In this document: in pieces, positions 1 to 12,155 of the stretch
How the letters are laid out: every line of letters starts with the position of its first letter
How positions within the stretch are numbered: the stretch's first letter is position 1
NCBI GenBank assembly: GCA_029204225.1
Contig: CM055096.1
Span: 61,362,957-61,426,956 of the forward strand
DNA length: 64,000 nucleotides
Reading direction: 5' to 3'
Origin: Diphasiastrum complanatum
Lineage: Eukaryota; Streptophyta; Lycopodiopsida; Lycopodiales; Lycopodiaceae
Program-made: the position numbers and the translations under genes
The notes under the pieces: model-generated
Seen by the model: only the letters and a program-made list of their open reading frames with translations
What the model was told of the DNA's origin: nothing
Databases searched by the model: none

Positions 1-57
1 GTGGATAAAAGGTCAAAAAATCAATGTAAAGTGGATAGGCGGAATAACGCACCTCAA

Positions 58-88
58 CCCTAACCCTTAAACTTTAAACCCTAAACCT
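58..88. repeat. degenerate telomere-like repeat
   Basis: A short run of imperfect CCCTAAA-type units (ccctaaccctt, aaaccctaaacc). This is the complement of the plant telomere motif TTTAGGG. Only about four degraded units are present, so it may be chance or a small interstitial telomeric tract. Confidence 0.35.
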
Positions 89-520
89 ATTGCATGCCAT
101 AAATTTGCTCAAGGCCAAGTTCTTGAGAAACTTTTTGCATGCCATTATGGACCTTTTAAGATTTTAGAGAAACTGTCACTTAAAGCTTGTGATATTTTGC
201 GTGGTAGTTTGCTTCGTTCTTCCATTTCTCCATGTGAAGCATGCAATCCCAACCTGCCTATTGATCTTGAGCTTTTCTATGCCTTCATGCTGTCATCACA
301 AGCTTGGATTCTACAATGACCTCATCGAAGACTTGTACATTTTTTGGTACATTGGGATGGTCATCCTATTCATGAAGCCACTTGGGAGTCTTTGGGTGTG
401 TTCACACATCTGTATATCAAGAGAAAAATTATGATCTTCCTTTTGTTGTCAAAGATTGTCTTGTACCTCCTGATGATATATCTTTTTCCGAGAAAATGAC
501 CTTTTTTGAATGTGCAGTTG
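80..520 (+). pseudogene. Ty3/gypsy polyprotein C-terminus (integrase end plus chromodomain), degraded
   Basis: Two conserved blocks are readable on the plus strand. One is HYGPFKIL near 141-165, the barrel-like end of gypsy integrase (usually YGPF/Y.I). The other is FLVHWDGHPIHEATWESL near 340-395, a chromodomain tail (LV.W.G.P...ATWE). A stop and frame changes lie between them, so the fragment is dead. In chromoviruses this domain steers integration to marked chromatin. No LTR belonging to it was found. It ends before the copia LTR at 649. Confidence 0.65.
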
Positions 521-648
521 TTCAGTGAATGACATAAAAAGCCTAACGGTCACTGCTCGTTCAACTCACTACTGGGTTTGAGAAGCAAATCATTTGTGCA
601 AAAGCACAAGCTATCATAGTAGTAAAAGTGGATTTCCGTGGATAAGGG

Positions 649-1055
649 TGTTGAAGAGTAATGCCTATTTTACCCCTTTGGCTAAGCACTAGTTAAGTTG
701 TAAGTTGTACATAACTCATGGGGCATGTTTTTAATTAAATGCATGAGACCCCCCTTCATGTAAGTTGAGTAAATTAGTGCAAGTGGCCCCTTTGGCCAAG
801 TAGCTCACTCCTATGGTTGACACCTAGACTTTCCATGCATGTAAAGGAGGTGCTTGCCTCACAAGGGATTTGGAGGACCCACGCCCTCCTCTCTCTCACT
901 AGCAATTCATTTCTTCTTCTGACTTTTTGAGTTGGTAAGGTGCTTATGCAATTCTCCTTGTATGTGATGTTTTCCATAACTATGTTTCTCAAGCTTTCAT
1001 AGTTGATCTGGTATTGAAGTTAAGATACTCCATAGCTGGGTCTTGCAAATCATCA
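649..1055 (+). repeat. 5' LTR of truncated copia element
   Basis: About 407 bp that starts TGTTGAAGAG and ends in CA directly before TGGTATCAGAGC. The TG...CA ends plus an abutting primer-binding site define the limits. No second copy of this LTR occurs in the window, as expected for a truncated element. Confidence 0.75.
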
Positions 1056-1067
1056 TGGTATCAGAGC
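1056..1067 (+). other. primer-binding site (initiator tRNA-Met)
   Basis: TGGTATCAGAGC immediately follows the LTR end. This is the usual copia primer site, complementary to the 3' end of initiator tRNA-Met, where minus-strand DNA synthesis starts. Confidence 0.85.
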
Positions 1068-1832
1068 AGGTTGTCTAGCCTGTGAGTCTGTGAGTGAGAG
1101 AAACTTCAGTGCTTAGATTCTTGAGAAGATTCTCATCTTCTACAAGCACCTCAATCTTGAAAGAGGGAGCTTTTGATCTACAGGTGTCAGATCAGGTTGA
1201 GTCTTGCACTGTTGGAGAGCTATTGGCAAGGAGAGTAGGATGATCCAAAAACTTTCTAAATCTGGCTAAGTTTTGGGGAGTCTTTCTGGAGGAGCTTACA
1301 CAAAAGTAGGGCGCACTTTTTGTAGGGGCTTCTGGTTTCTGTTCCAGTGGGGCCTAGTGCTTGTGCTAGTGAGGCCATACCAAGTGGCAAAGACAAAAGC
1401 AGGAGCTGAAGGGTTGCCTTGAAGTGGCTTCATACCCTAGTTTGGGGTCAAACCCTTGTTGTTGTTTCTTTTCTGATCTTTTTCAGGTTGAGCTTCTGTT
1501 TGAGCGACTGGTCGGTCAGCTATGCGGATCTCATGGAAATGGCCATTGTTTGGGGTTCATCAGGACAACTGGGTGCGTCCACGGTCAGGGTGGTCGGCAG
1601 AACGGGGGACTTGATGAGTCAAGGTGCTGCCCTTGAGGTGTAAGCACGGTCAGTTCTCGCGGTTCGGGCCTGGGACTGTCTGCACGTAGGACAGATGAGA
1701 CAATGTTCTGCCATTAGGTTGGTGTCGAAGAAGGTCCACTTTTCAAATCCTGAATCTGATCAAATCCAAAAGAGCTATATTTATTGAGAATCCTAATTCT
1801 TTTGACATTGTAGAACCAGCTGAGGTTATAGC

Positions 1833-3285
1833 ATGGCTAGTCTTGGGGAGAGTTTGCTGGGTGAATCTAGCAAACTAGATGGCACAAACTACAGAGTGTG
1901 GAAGTTCAAGATGGCTAACATCTTGATGGACAAGAATTGCTGGGAGGTGATGGCAGGTACAGAGCCTGTACCAACATCTGATCCTGAATTGAAGGACTAC
2001 ATGAACAGGAGACATAAAGCTCATAGGATAATCAATCTTTCTGTCAAGGACAATATAATTCCTCACATTTGCAATGCAAGGGATGCAGCGGATGCTTGGA
2101 CTATTCTGAAGTCTATGTTTGAAACAGTGGATTCAGCCAAGTTGGTGTATTTGCAAAACAGGTTACATACTCTCAAGATGGAAGCAGGTGCAACAATTGG
2201 TGATCATATTACAAAGGTCAAGGACCTAATGGATTAGCTTGCTTCAGTTGGAGAGAAAGTAAGTGACAGGAGTATTGTCCCCATAGTCTTGAACAACTTG
2301 TCATTCAACTATCAAGACTATGTGATGTCCCTTTCTGCTAGGGAGAAACTCCCAACCTTTGGGGAGTTATGTGGTCTTCTTTTACAGGAGGAGATGAAAA
2401 GGAAGAATCTTTCTGAAAGGGAAGATAATCCAGAGCTTGCATTTGCTTCTAAGAAGAAGCAAAACTTTCAGAAGAAAGGCAAAGGCAAAAAGAAGAACTC
2501 AAAGCAAAGCTTGGAGCAGCAGGTGTCCAAGTTACAGGTTGGAGAGGAGTCAAGCACCAATTCCTCATCTACACCCAAGAGGAAGGGCAACTGCAACTAT
2601 TGTGGCAAGTATGGGCATTTTGCTTTTGAATGCAGGAAGAAGCAAAGTGATCAGAAGAAGGGAAAGAACCAGCAGGGTCACTTTGTTGACAAAGTTGCAG
2701 AGGAGGAGCAATCTGGTGTGCTTGAGCTATTCACCGCAGCCCTATCATATGAATCCACATTTGGTGGATGGTACATTGATTCTGGAGCTTCAAAGCACAT
2801 GACACCTCATAGAGATTGGTTCAGCACCTATGAGGAGACAGAAGATGGTCAGCATGTTTGCCTTGGAGATAATTCTACACGTATGGTGAGGGGCAAAGGC
2901 ACAGTTGCAGTACAACTGTCATCAGGTGAGGTGAAGGAAATTAAAAGTGTGTTGCATGTACCAGGGTTGGCTAAGAACTTGCTATCTGTTGGTGCCATTA
3001 CCAAACAGAACATGGTGGTAGAGTTTGATGATTCTACATGTTTGGTAAAAGACAAAGATCAGAACTTCAAGGTGGTAGCCAAGGGAATGCAAGAAGGAGG
3101 TCTTTACAAGCTTTACACAACCATTCCTAGCCAAGAGGCCTTGTCAGCAAGGGATACTAATCGGGACAAGCTTTGGCATGAGAGATATGGTCATTTGAGC
3201 TATAAAAGTTTGCAAGTTTTGAACAAGCACAACATGGTAGTAGATCTTCCTAGTATTAAGTCTTCTTCAGATACATGTGAGGTTG
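1833..3285 (+). pseudogene. copia gag-protease-GAG-pre-integrase, one in-frame stop, truncated
   Basis: The ATG at 1833 starts a copia gag of UBN2 type (LDGTNYRVWKFKM near residue 16; later DAWTILKSMF and LQNRLHTLKM). The frame is broken by TAG at 2235-2237, where the family expects Gln (DLMD-stop-LASVG), and resumes in the same frame to 3350. Downstream come a basic stretch, a CCHC knuckle (CNYCGKYGHFAFEC, near 2590), the aspartic protease motif WYIDSGASKHMT (near 2770) and the integrase-leading block [14 protein letters not shown] (near 3172). After 3285 the frame runs into unrelated sequence and stops at 3350. One nonsense change and a clean truncation suggest moderate age. Confidence 0.85.
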
Positions 3286-3822
3286 GAGGCAAAGTTTTAT
3301 TAGTGGCGCTGTGTTATGGGCACACAATTCCATACTTCTCTAATATATAGTTCGATGACCACATGCTTACTGTTTTGACTTGCAACCATTTTATGGTATT
3401 ATTTTAGTAAGTTCTGGTCCTTTCCTGGATAAGACTATTTTAAATTGGGATTGCTGTGACTTGGACGCAGTACAAGAAGGCCACTTCTGTAACCTTCCTA
3501 GATGTTCCTGTTTTAAGTATATATGAGAGCCAGAGACTCTCCTTTCTTAGGTTAGTAAGCTTGGTGTCCTAACCCCTTTGTAGGGGAGTTGTATTTTTCA
3601 GAGATCTTAGTTGGAAATCTGCTTAAGCATTTATATAATTATTTTGGAAAATTTTAAACCTAAAATGTCACTTGTGCACATAATGTATCAATGCTTTGTG
3701 GATGCTATTTCTTGCTTTTGTACTTCATTTGATGCCAATATTTTTGATTTAGTTCATAACTATGTAACTTTTGATACTATTCTATTTGCTAACCAGTTTG
3801 TCTACTTTTCTGTCTATTTCAG
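3286..3822 (+). other. non-coding, probable intron or upstream sequence of the host gene
   Basis: No recognisable coding sequence. It contains a TATA-like gtatatatgag near 3519 and an AT-rich stretch ending in a T-rich acceptor (ctgtctatttcag) at 3822. An open frame runs through this region into the exon at 3823, but its residues resemble nothing and the polypyrimidine tract argues for an intron. The missing 5' exon(s) of the SPRING-like gene should lie here or further upstream. Confidence 0.5.
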
Positions 3823-4803
3823 AGGGCAAGAAGGCATCAACATTTTGTGCAACAATACGCTTCAAGGTCCATATTTGCTCTCTGACGATCGTGGTATGCT
3901 AGTATGAACTTTTGCTCGCATGCATCTTTCATTAGCTCCTCTACTTAGTATTGTTATGTCACGTGGTGGTAATTGGAGAAGGGTCTCTATCACCGAGCCT
4001 TTCCCAGAAGGAGAATGGGCATTGTTGAATGGTGCTTACTTGTGCAGGTTATGTTTGTACAACCACAGTGCTTGATACTGTGACAGGTTGCTGTCCTGAA
4101 GATGCTCAGCAGTTTTCTTGCAGGTGTAAGCTTCTATCTGGAAACAAGTATTCTATCTAGAATCATTTCATCTCTGACCTGCACCTTTCTGTTGTAGGAG
4201 TTTCTGATTTGAAAACAAGATTTGTAGTTTTTGATGTTGCTAGCTCATCTAGCAGTGGACTGACGTATAATGTGCTTTGCAGGGGTTGCAACTTGAGTTC
4301 TAGTTGCTGTGATTCTTATGAATATTGTGTTGCTTGTTGCTTGGATCCAAAAAAGGTAGGAGCATCAATTGATTTGTCTCACAAGGTATGTTGAGTTGTT
4401 GACACAACCTGATTGAAAGATTCTAATTCCTAGAGTATCCTTGCAGACGACAACAGAGAGAGCACTGAGGTCAAAAGTCTCCAAACAGGCCACTGCCAGT
4501 GAGCTACTTTCAACACCCTAGATGGTAGTCGTAGCATAAGCCTTGATATTGTGCTTTGCATGAATAAATGCTCTTTTGTTATACGCAGCAGGAAGAATGC
4601 AAACATCAGGCCCCGTGCTGGACATTTTAAGGTAGCATGCTTGATTGGCAGTTTATGAAAGTGCTCTAGTATGCTTAATTGTTCATTAATTTTTCCACTT
4701 GATTTTAAGCTGACCATCTTTGATTTTCTTGATGTGTACAGAAACTTACAGCAGTGTTTTTGAATACTGTTCAGGACGCTGTCGTCATAATTCTGCCAGT
4801 GTG
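3823..4803 (+). CDS. SPRING1-like: SPRING-like gene, exon block 1 (five exons)
   Basis: Exons 3823-3893, 4048-4123, 4283-4355, 4447-4498 and 4742-4803. Donors are gtatgc, gtgtaa, gtagga, gtgagc and gtgagt; acceptors end ttcag, tgcag, tgcag, tgcag and tacag. Split codons join exactly: cgt-g/gt gives RG, tgc-ag/g gives CR, and gcc-a/aa gives AK. This block encodes the first half of the cysteine-rich domain, including the CC pairs and the [15 protein letters not shown] segment. Short introns of 91-243 bp here contrast with the next one (6.5 kb). A short open segment near 4592-4630 is not needed and breaks the frame if included. Confidence 0.88.
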
Positions 4804-7800
4804 GTGAGTTTCAGGTTTATTCAAAACAATGTGCCTAAAACAGTATGGAACCCATTCATGCATAAGCATCACTTGAAACAATACTAGAAAAACAAAATTA
4901 ATGAAACAACTGTTTAAATATCATTAAGCAGATCCTCGATGAGAGCACAAAATCCTTCTTGAAAGAAATTGCAAATCCATGTCTCCGTTAAAGTATTCAA
5001 AGAACTTCAAATTTATGAACTATAGAATGTCTGCAAGTCTCTCTACTTATACCGATCTAGAATATACCAAATAGTAACGGTTTACATCATCTTGACATAT
5101 AACTAAGTAGTCTGCTTCTTGCTTTATGTGGAAAACTCAATGAATAGCATGTGAATTGATTAGGGCCCAAATGAAACAATGTAATCAGTAATTTCTTAAG
5201 GGTCCAAATGAGGCCCCGATGATTTCTTGTCTGATTGCATATTCATAGTTTCCCCTATTGATAAAAGCATTGTCCTCAATGTTTCTCAATTTTTATAAAA
5301 GGATCTATACTAACAACGTGAAAGTGCCGCAGAATGCAAAAGTTCATGATGAAGCCACAATGTTCATATGTTGAAGGAACTGTGTCAGTAGTAACTATGT
5401 CTATGTATCATGCGAATGAATGGTGGTAGCAAGAGCTCGAGCTTGTTCTCGCTCAAACCTGTCCATAAATTTTCAGGTAGCCCCATCATTAGGCCAACCG
5501 TCCCATTAGACCCAGTACTGGACTAGACGTAGGTGACGGCTGTGCTTTAACCGTAGATGAAGAATAGGAACAAAAAAGGTTTGCTGGGAATATTGCATTA
5601 TCACGGGATCATAGAGCTTGTCTGGCTTTGTAGTAACACGCAAGAGTTTCATACTAAGATGCCACAAACAAGATGGAGTCAATAAATGAAAAATCTTAGC
5701 TCTCCTTTGATATGGTAAGGACCATACTACCATGGAGCTAGTTTATGTGTCTGAGACTGACTTGGGAAAACGTGCTGGGAAAAGATGAGCTTAAGACAAA
5801 TATGCATGGGCCGTTTCGTTGTCAAAATTTTGGCTACTTGGCTATTGGCGTCACAATATTCTAATTCTATCGCTTTGCAATTTTTCTCTTATGAAGTGTT
5901 GATCTATTTCTATGTGTTTCGTTCTTTCATGAAACACGGGATTTTTTGCTAATCGTATACAGCTTTGATTGCTACAAAGGATAGTTGCGGAGAAATTTGT
6001 TCAAGTTAAAGATCATTGAGTATTCTCTTTAGCCAAATTGCTTCACAACTGGTTGATGACTTCTGTTGCTATATCTATTCTTGTTGTTGTCAAGAAGATA
6101 AGGCTGCCCACAAGTTATCTGTACACAGTTTGTTGACAAGAGGAGAATCATCAAACTTGGACAACTTTTCACTTGAGTCAATGGGAGTCGATATAAGTCT
6201 ACCTTCTTGCATGTTGAACTTCTTGAGCATATTTCGCTTGAGAAATAAACGTATGGTTCTTTTGCCTCCATACTTCAAGGCCTAAACAATGGTGTAGCAA
6301 ACGAAGGTCGGTCATTTTGAATTCCTAGGTGAGACATTCCTTGAGGTCATCAATTTTTGCCTGAATAGTGCCCCTTATTATAAGATCATCAACATAAAGA
6401 ACGATAGTGGTGAAGTCTTCAACATCTTCCTTCAAATAGAGTGTGGGTTCAGATTTGCTTTTTTGAAATCTTAGCTTGCTGAAATACTCATCTGTGCAGC
6501 TATACCATGCTCTAGGAGCTTGTTTGAGTCCATAGAGTTTGCATACATAATGGTCTTGGCCTTGAGCAACAAATTCTTGACGACTTCTTGGAAATATCCA
6601 TTTAGGAATGCACTTTTAACATCCATTTGCTGGCCATTTTAGTCAAAATAAGATTTTTTGCCCAAATAAGCTATAGATACTAACTCCCAAGTGTCATTTT
6701 TATAAAGTGAGTTCATTTCCTCTTGCATTGCTTATTTCCAAACTTCTTCTTTGCCAACTTCCTCAAAAGATTGAGTTTGTTGGTGTGAAGATCAAGTAGC
6801 GATATGCTTTGTATTGATCATGATATTCTAAGAAATGTTTTTCTTGGTTTTAGAATCAAATTTGTGCCTCTTTTCATCTCCAATATGGCCATAAGCAATG
6901 CGACCAGAGGTTTTAAAGGTGAGACACTCTCGGCTTTATTCCTGAAAATACTTCTTCTGGAGTTCTTCCCTCCACAGCCTTTGTTGGGCTTCTATTAAGC
7001 AAATATTGCCCCAAATAATGCTAGGCAGATTTTTGGCTTTGAGCATGCTCCTTGCGCATTCAACAATTGTTTGATTTTTTCTTTTGGCTACAACATTTTA
7101 TTACGGAGTATATGGTGTTGCACATTGCCTTCTTATGCTATGATAGTTTTAAAGTCTCCCCCTCAATCTGATCTTGTACACTTGATTTTTTTGTTGATTT
7201 TATTCTCTACCTCAGCTTTGAATTGCTTGAAATAAGTAAAAGTTTTGACTTTTTCTTTTAGAAAATAGACCCATACCCTTCTTGAATAATCATCAACGAG
7301 AAAAAAACAATATAGAGTGCCACAAGAGATTTGGTTTGTGCAGGATCCCATAGATCCATATGGATACACTCCAATGGTTCTTTTGCTGTATATACTCCTT
7401 TTGGAAATCTTTGTCTATGTTGTTTGCCAAAGACACAAGCTTCACATAATGTGGGATGAATTTGCAAATTTGGTAGTCCATATACCATATTGTATCTTTT
7501 GAGAACTTGAAGGCTTTGAAAGTTCAAGTGGCCATATCTTTCATGCCACAATCTTTCTTGCTTCTTGTGGATGAATGGACATATAGAGCTCGTATAAGCT
7601 CCCTTCTTTGTTGCCTTGTGTTCAAATTGAAAGTTATCCGATAAGGTCACGTGCTGGTTGCTTTATCATCAAATCGAGCGAGTAATTCTTGGGTTCTTGC
7701 CCGTAAATGGCCGAGTGATTTGTTAAAGGCGTTTTCATTCCTAGGGGAAGTGCCTTTTGCCCATACCTCGAGGAGATGGGAATTCCGCACATGCAGAGGC

Positions 7801-10800
7801 TTTCTCTCACACGAGTGAAGATCCCGAGCGGCGCTTATTCAAAGGTGCTGTCACGTCAGTACGTCCTCAGTTATTGTCAATCAGCTGTCTGATAACGAAA
7901 GAACTGATTCTGACAGAGATCAATCATTGCCGACTACCCCCTCCGGTGGCCGCCATGTGCTATATGACCACGGTGACACTACGCCACGGGGAATACGTTT
8001 GCAGACCCCTGCGCTGATGCTGAGCAATGGCTGACAGCTAAGTGTGTGGACGTCAATTGGGTGGATGACTGGATTGAGCGAACCCCTTTGCTGAAGGCTC
8101 AGTTGCTGAAATCTCTGGCTGGTAAGACGCGGGAGACTACCGAAGTAGAGATGCTAAAAAGTAACCTGACTGCCAGTGAGACGAAGTAACCTGACTGCCA
8201 GTGAGACAAAGTTATCACTATTGAAGATCGAAAATGTTAACTTACGTGACCGATTGTTGGGAGCAGAGGGACATTTGGCGGCAGCAAAAGCTGAATCTTA
8301 CCAGTTAGAAGGTGAGGTTCCTTACACGGCCTATACTTCCGTTGCAGCCCAAGCCACTCAACTTACGAAGATCATCAACCAGCAAACTGTTTCTATGGAA
8401 GGACTTACCAGACGATTGGAGGAAGAACGCCTCAAACGTCGCCATAGCTCGGAACTGAAGAAGTTGCGTGACCCCCCATCTCACGGACCTAGTCATATGA
8501 TTTTCTCTGGTTAATCTTCTTTCTGATAGACTGTTTTTGGGTACTGGCCCTAACTGGACTATGTTACTTGGACGTGTATGTGAGTCTGGTAGCGCGGTCC
8601 TATAACTGCCTCTGGCAGTTGGGTTTCAGTTTAGTTTTCCCCTCCTGCGAGAGGGACGTTCATATGGGCGCCTGTGCCTTCATTCTAGATACACCAGTGC
8701 AAGAGTGAGAGAGAGAGGAAGAGAGTTTTGATGATCTTTTTGATCATGCAATGAAGAAAGCTTAGCATCTGCAATCTTTTCGCAGTCACTGATAGTGACA
8801 CTTTGCTACTTTCTGTTGTATTATCATCAGTCTAATCATTCTTGTTGTGCTTCTTTGATTTATCTAAATCATGTTGGAACTGGTAGTATAAGTTGAGTTT
8901 GTTTGTCATGTCTGATGGTCTTGGAAGTTTATTTAAAGCCAATTAGATCTGTGCGTCGTAATTCTGATAGTGTAGCAGCAACATTACCGGTTTTGATAGC
9001 GGTTCATGAATCATGGGATTGAGCCATTATCAGAGTAATTCGCTGTCTATTATCAGCCTCATTGCTCGGGACGTCGAGTAATTGAATGCCTCAGGAGTAA
9101 TTTTGTGGACTCTGGACAAGACCTTTAAGGTTGTATTACATTCTGACAGATTATGGTTATCAGAATAGGGTCTTGTTTAATTCCAACAAGAGAAAAAAGC
9201 TTGGACAAGCTTAACAAAAATAAGTCAAAAAATAAAAAGTATAAACCCTCAGTGATAGACCCAGTAAAGCCAGAAGACCATGCCAAGGCACAGCAAGAAA
9301 ATCTGTGTTTTGTTTGCATGGGGAAAGGGCGTAACGGTAACCCATGTCCAAAGGGACTTTAGAAATCCACGGGTTCGGGCAAATCTAGTGCCCAACAGAT
9401 CCATTTGGTATAGACCATTAGTTTCCCCACTACTTCTTCAATTTCTGAAGTAGAAGTCCTTCATGAAGACGGATCCTAGAATATCTTAGAAAGGGATAGA
9501 TTCAAACCAGTAACTCTCCACGGGCCTCGCCAATTTTATTATTTAAGAAAAAGAAACGGCACTAGGTGTTTGTGATAAGTTGTTTGATCAACACAGAGGT
9601 GCAATATATTTTAGTAAAATAGATTTCTGATCAGGGTATAATTAAGTCTGAATTACATTGAACGATGTTCCTAAAACAGCCTTCCATTATGAGTTTAGGG
9701 TAATGCTTTTCGGACTTACCAACGCTTTGGCAACGTTTATGATTTTGATGAATAGTGTATTAAGACCCTATCTTCGTAAATTTGTCGTCGTTTCTCTTGA
9801 TGACATACTGGACTAGAGCAAGACTAAACATTAACATCTAAAGCATCTTAGAAAGGTGTTCAGATTGTTGCAAAAGCATAAGCTTTATGCGAAAGTGTGA
9901 GCTCTTTATTAAGGGGATAAGTTCTTTATGTCATTCAATGTCAAAAATTGGTATTAGAATAGATCCAGCTAAAGTGGCAGCCTTTCTGAATTGGCTTAGT
10001 CAGAATGGGAGGCCAGTCGCCTTCGAAGGTAAAAACTCTTAAGTGAATATTATATCTATCAACATGTACCAAAAATCTCTTGCAATTTCCTTATGATTCT
10101 TTCGAGGACCTGATGATTCATGTTAATTCATCTGATTATGAAAAGGGTCAATTTTGAACTGGGTGGAAACGCTGGTGCCAAATGATGCTGTACCTGCACA
10201 ATACAATCATGGAGTTAGCAAGAAAAGGAGATAAAGTCAACAAAGTATCATCAAGAGGCGGTGGTATACCTGGTGGAATGGGTGAATATCCAAATGGTTA
10301 GTAAAAAATGAGATACACCGGTGCTGCCACTAATGGAATTGTTACAACTATACTCTGCAAAACACAAGTGTTGACCCCGATCTTGACCAGAAGGTGTGAC
10401 AAAATCATGTAAATAATCCTCAAAAATACATTTCAACACTTTAGATTGAGCATCAACAAATGAATGATAAGCAGCATTCATAAGAGGCTGACAGCCAAAA
10501 TTTGCATACGGTCTTCTCAAAAACCAGAAGTAAAATGATTATCACGGTCAGTTAGAATAGAACATGGAACGTTGTTTAGGTGAAAAATCTTTGAGAATAA
10601 AATACTTAGTTGTGTGCATGCCATATGCATATAGGTCTAAATCACTATCAATGAATCTCTTATGTATTTTGCTGAACTATGTCCTGTATTCTCCTCAAAG
10701 AAATGACAATTCTTTTTCAATTTCAATTATTGCTTACGGGTGACATGTGAGAGTGCTAAATATTGGAGTTGTGTGGGCCTGGTTGCTTAGATCCTTACCA

Positions 10801-12089
10801 TTTAAAACAATCACTACTAATTGCATTCGTTGAAATCTACTTGTGTATTTGCTAGTAAAATAATGATCAGGGTGTCGGATGACTTGAAGTGCACATGTCT
10901 GATGTCTTGACATCAGATGAAAGAGCCAGTGGCAAATCACCTCTTATACCATTAGCCAAGTTTATACCCAAAAAATCTGTTTCCAACATCTCTGATATCT
11001 TGCTGTTTGGAAAGTTTCTTTAGAGCATCGCTAGTCCAATTTGGGTGAACTATCTAATTTGCTATAAATATGTGAGTCTTTATACTTATTTCTACATATT
11101 TACTAGTTGAATTTTTGGGTGAATGGAATATGCAAACAATCTGAAATTGAGTATATTAGGATAGGCATGTTGCTAGCCTTAAAATGTATATCATTATCTT
11201 ATTAACCATGCTGTTTATTAATAAGTTTCGTGATCTTTTATCCTGAATTGGCTTCATTGTAACTGTTTTACTTCTTGCTAGACATTTATGATGGAAATTT
11301 ATTGATCATGATCTTAGTTGCATGCGGAAGCAGGTGCATGAAAATGCTTATGCCAGTGAGGAGCATCATTGTTTCTTTCTCAAGCCCAATCCTACCGGTT
11401 AGCAACTGCCATGATATTTGTTGCTATCCTAAGCTGTTTTTTTATCTGTCATATAAGAGAAATTACTTCACCATGAAGCTGGTGATTCTAGCTGTAACTA
11501 ACAGAAATGGGATGTAGTCAAATGTGAACTTGAGAATGCCATCTTGAAGCTATGCATGTCATGGAATTTCAATGAGTATGAGTTATAAGGTGTTCGAAGC
11601 AGCTATTTGGTGTAGAAATTGGTTCAATCTGGCCATGATAGCCTTACTCATTAGAAACAGGATGGTTTCTTTTGACTCATACCTGTCCATTTATTTGAAA
11701 AGCTCAAACTTTGTTTGGTTATATTTTTCGATCACTGAAAATTTGTCAGCCAGAACGATAATTTCAACCTCAGAGTTACAATCCTATTACATTATGTCAA
11801 TGTCTTGTTTGCAGAGCAAGTTAAGAAATTCCAGGAAGATGACGTTATGGACATCTCATTGATTATTGGCAGGTGCTTGATTATTTCACTAACTAGTCTA
11901 TTTGGTGCTTGTTCTTAAGCTGTTCATGTTGCTTGCTTTCTTTGAAAAAATTGCTATTGAGCATTATGAAAGCCCACGTTGGTGTAACAGGCAAGGGCAG
12001 TCTTGTGACTCAGCTTGCCAGGGAAGAGGACAACTTTGCAAGCTTTCAAAGCTTACTATTTTGAACAAGTGTTCGATGTACGAAAGTGT

Positions 12090-12155
<66 letters not shown>

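Larger units (their letters stand above)
649..3285 (+). mobile_element. Ty1/copia retrotransposon, 3'-truncated
   Basis: A copia element in sense orientation with 5' LTR (649-1055), tRNA-iMet type primer-binding site, leader (1056-1832), gag, zinc knuckle, protease and GAG-pre-integrase. Homology stops abruptly near 3285, after the codons for SSSDTCE, and the sequence becomes intron-like. The integrase core, reverse transcriptase, RNase H, polypurine tract and 3' LTR are missing. It lies upstream of, or in an upstream intron of, the host gene whose first visible exon is at 3823. Confidence 0.85.

Noticed and set aside
1056-1067. tRNA-like sequence
   Set aside because: Only the 12-base primer-binding complement of tRNA-Met is present, with no cloverleaf. 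The same holds for the other primer sites.
3611-3822. Open frame running into exon 3823 as a possible N-terminal exon
   Set aside because: It ends in a polypyrimidine tract plus CAG, is AT-rich, and its residues do not resemble the family's N-terminus.
4592-4631. Possible extra exon ([13 protein letters not shown]) between exons 4 and 5 of the SPRING-like gene
   Set aside because: Including it breaks the frame into [11 protein letters not shown]. Joining 4498 to 4742 directly gives a clean phase and fits the family without an insert.
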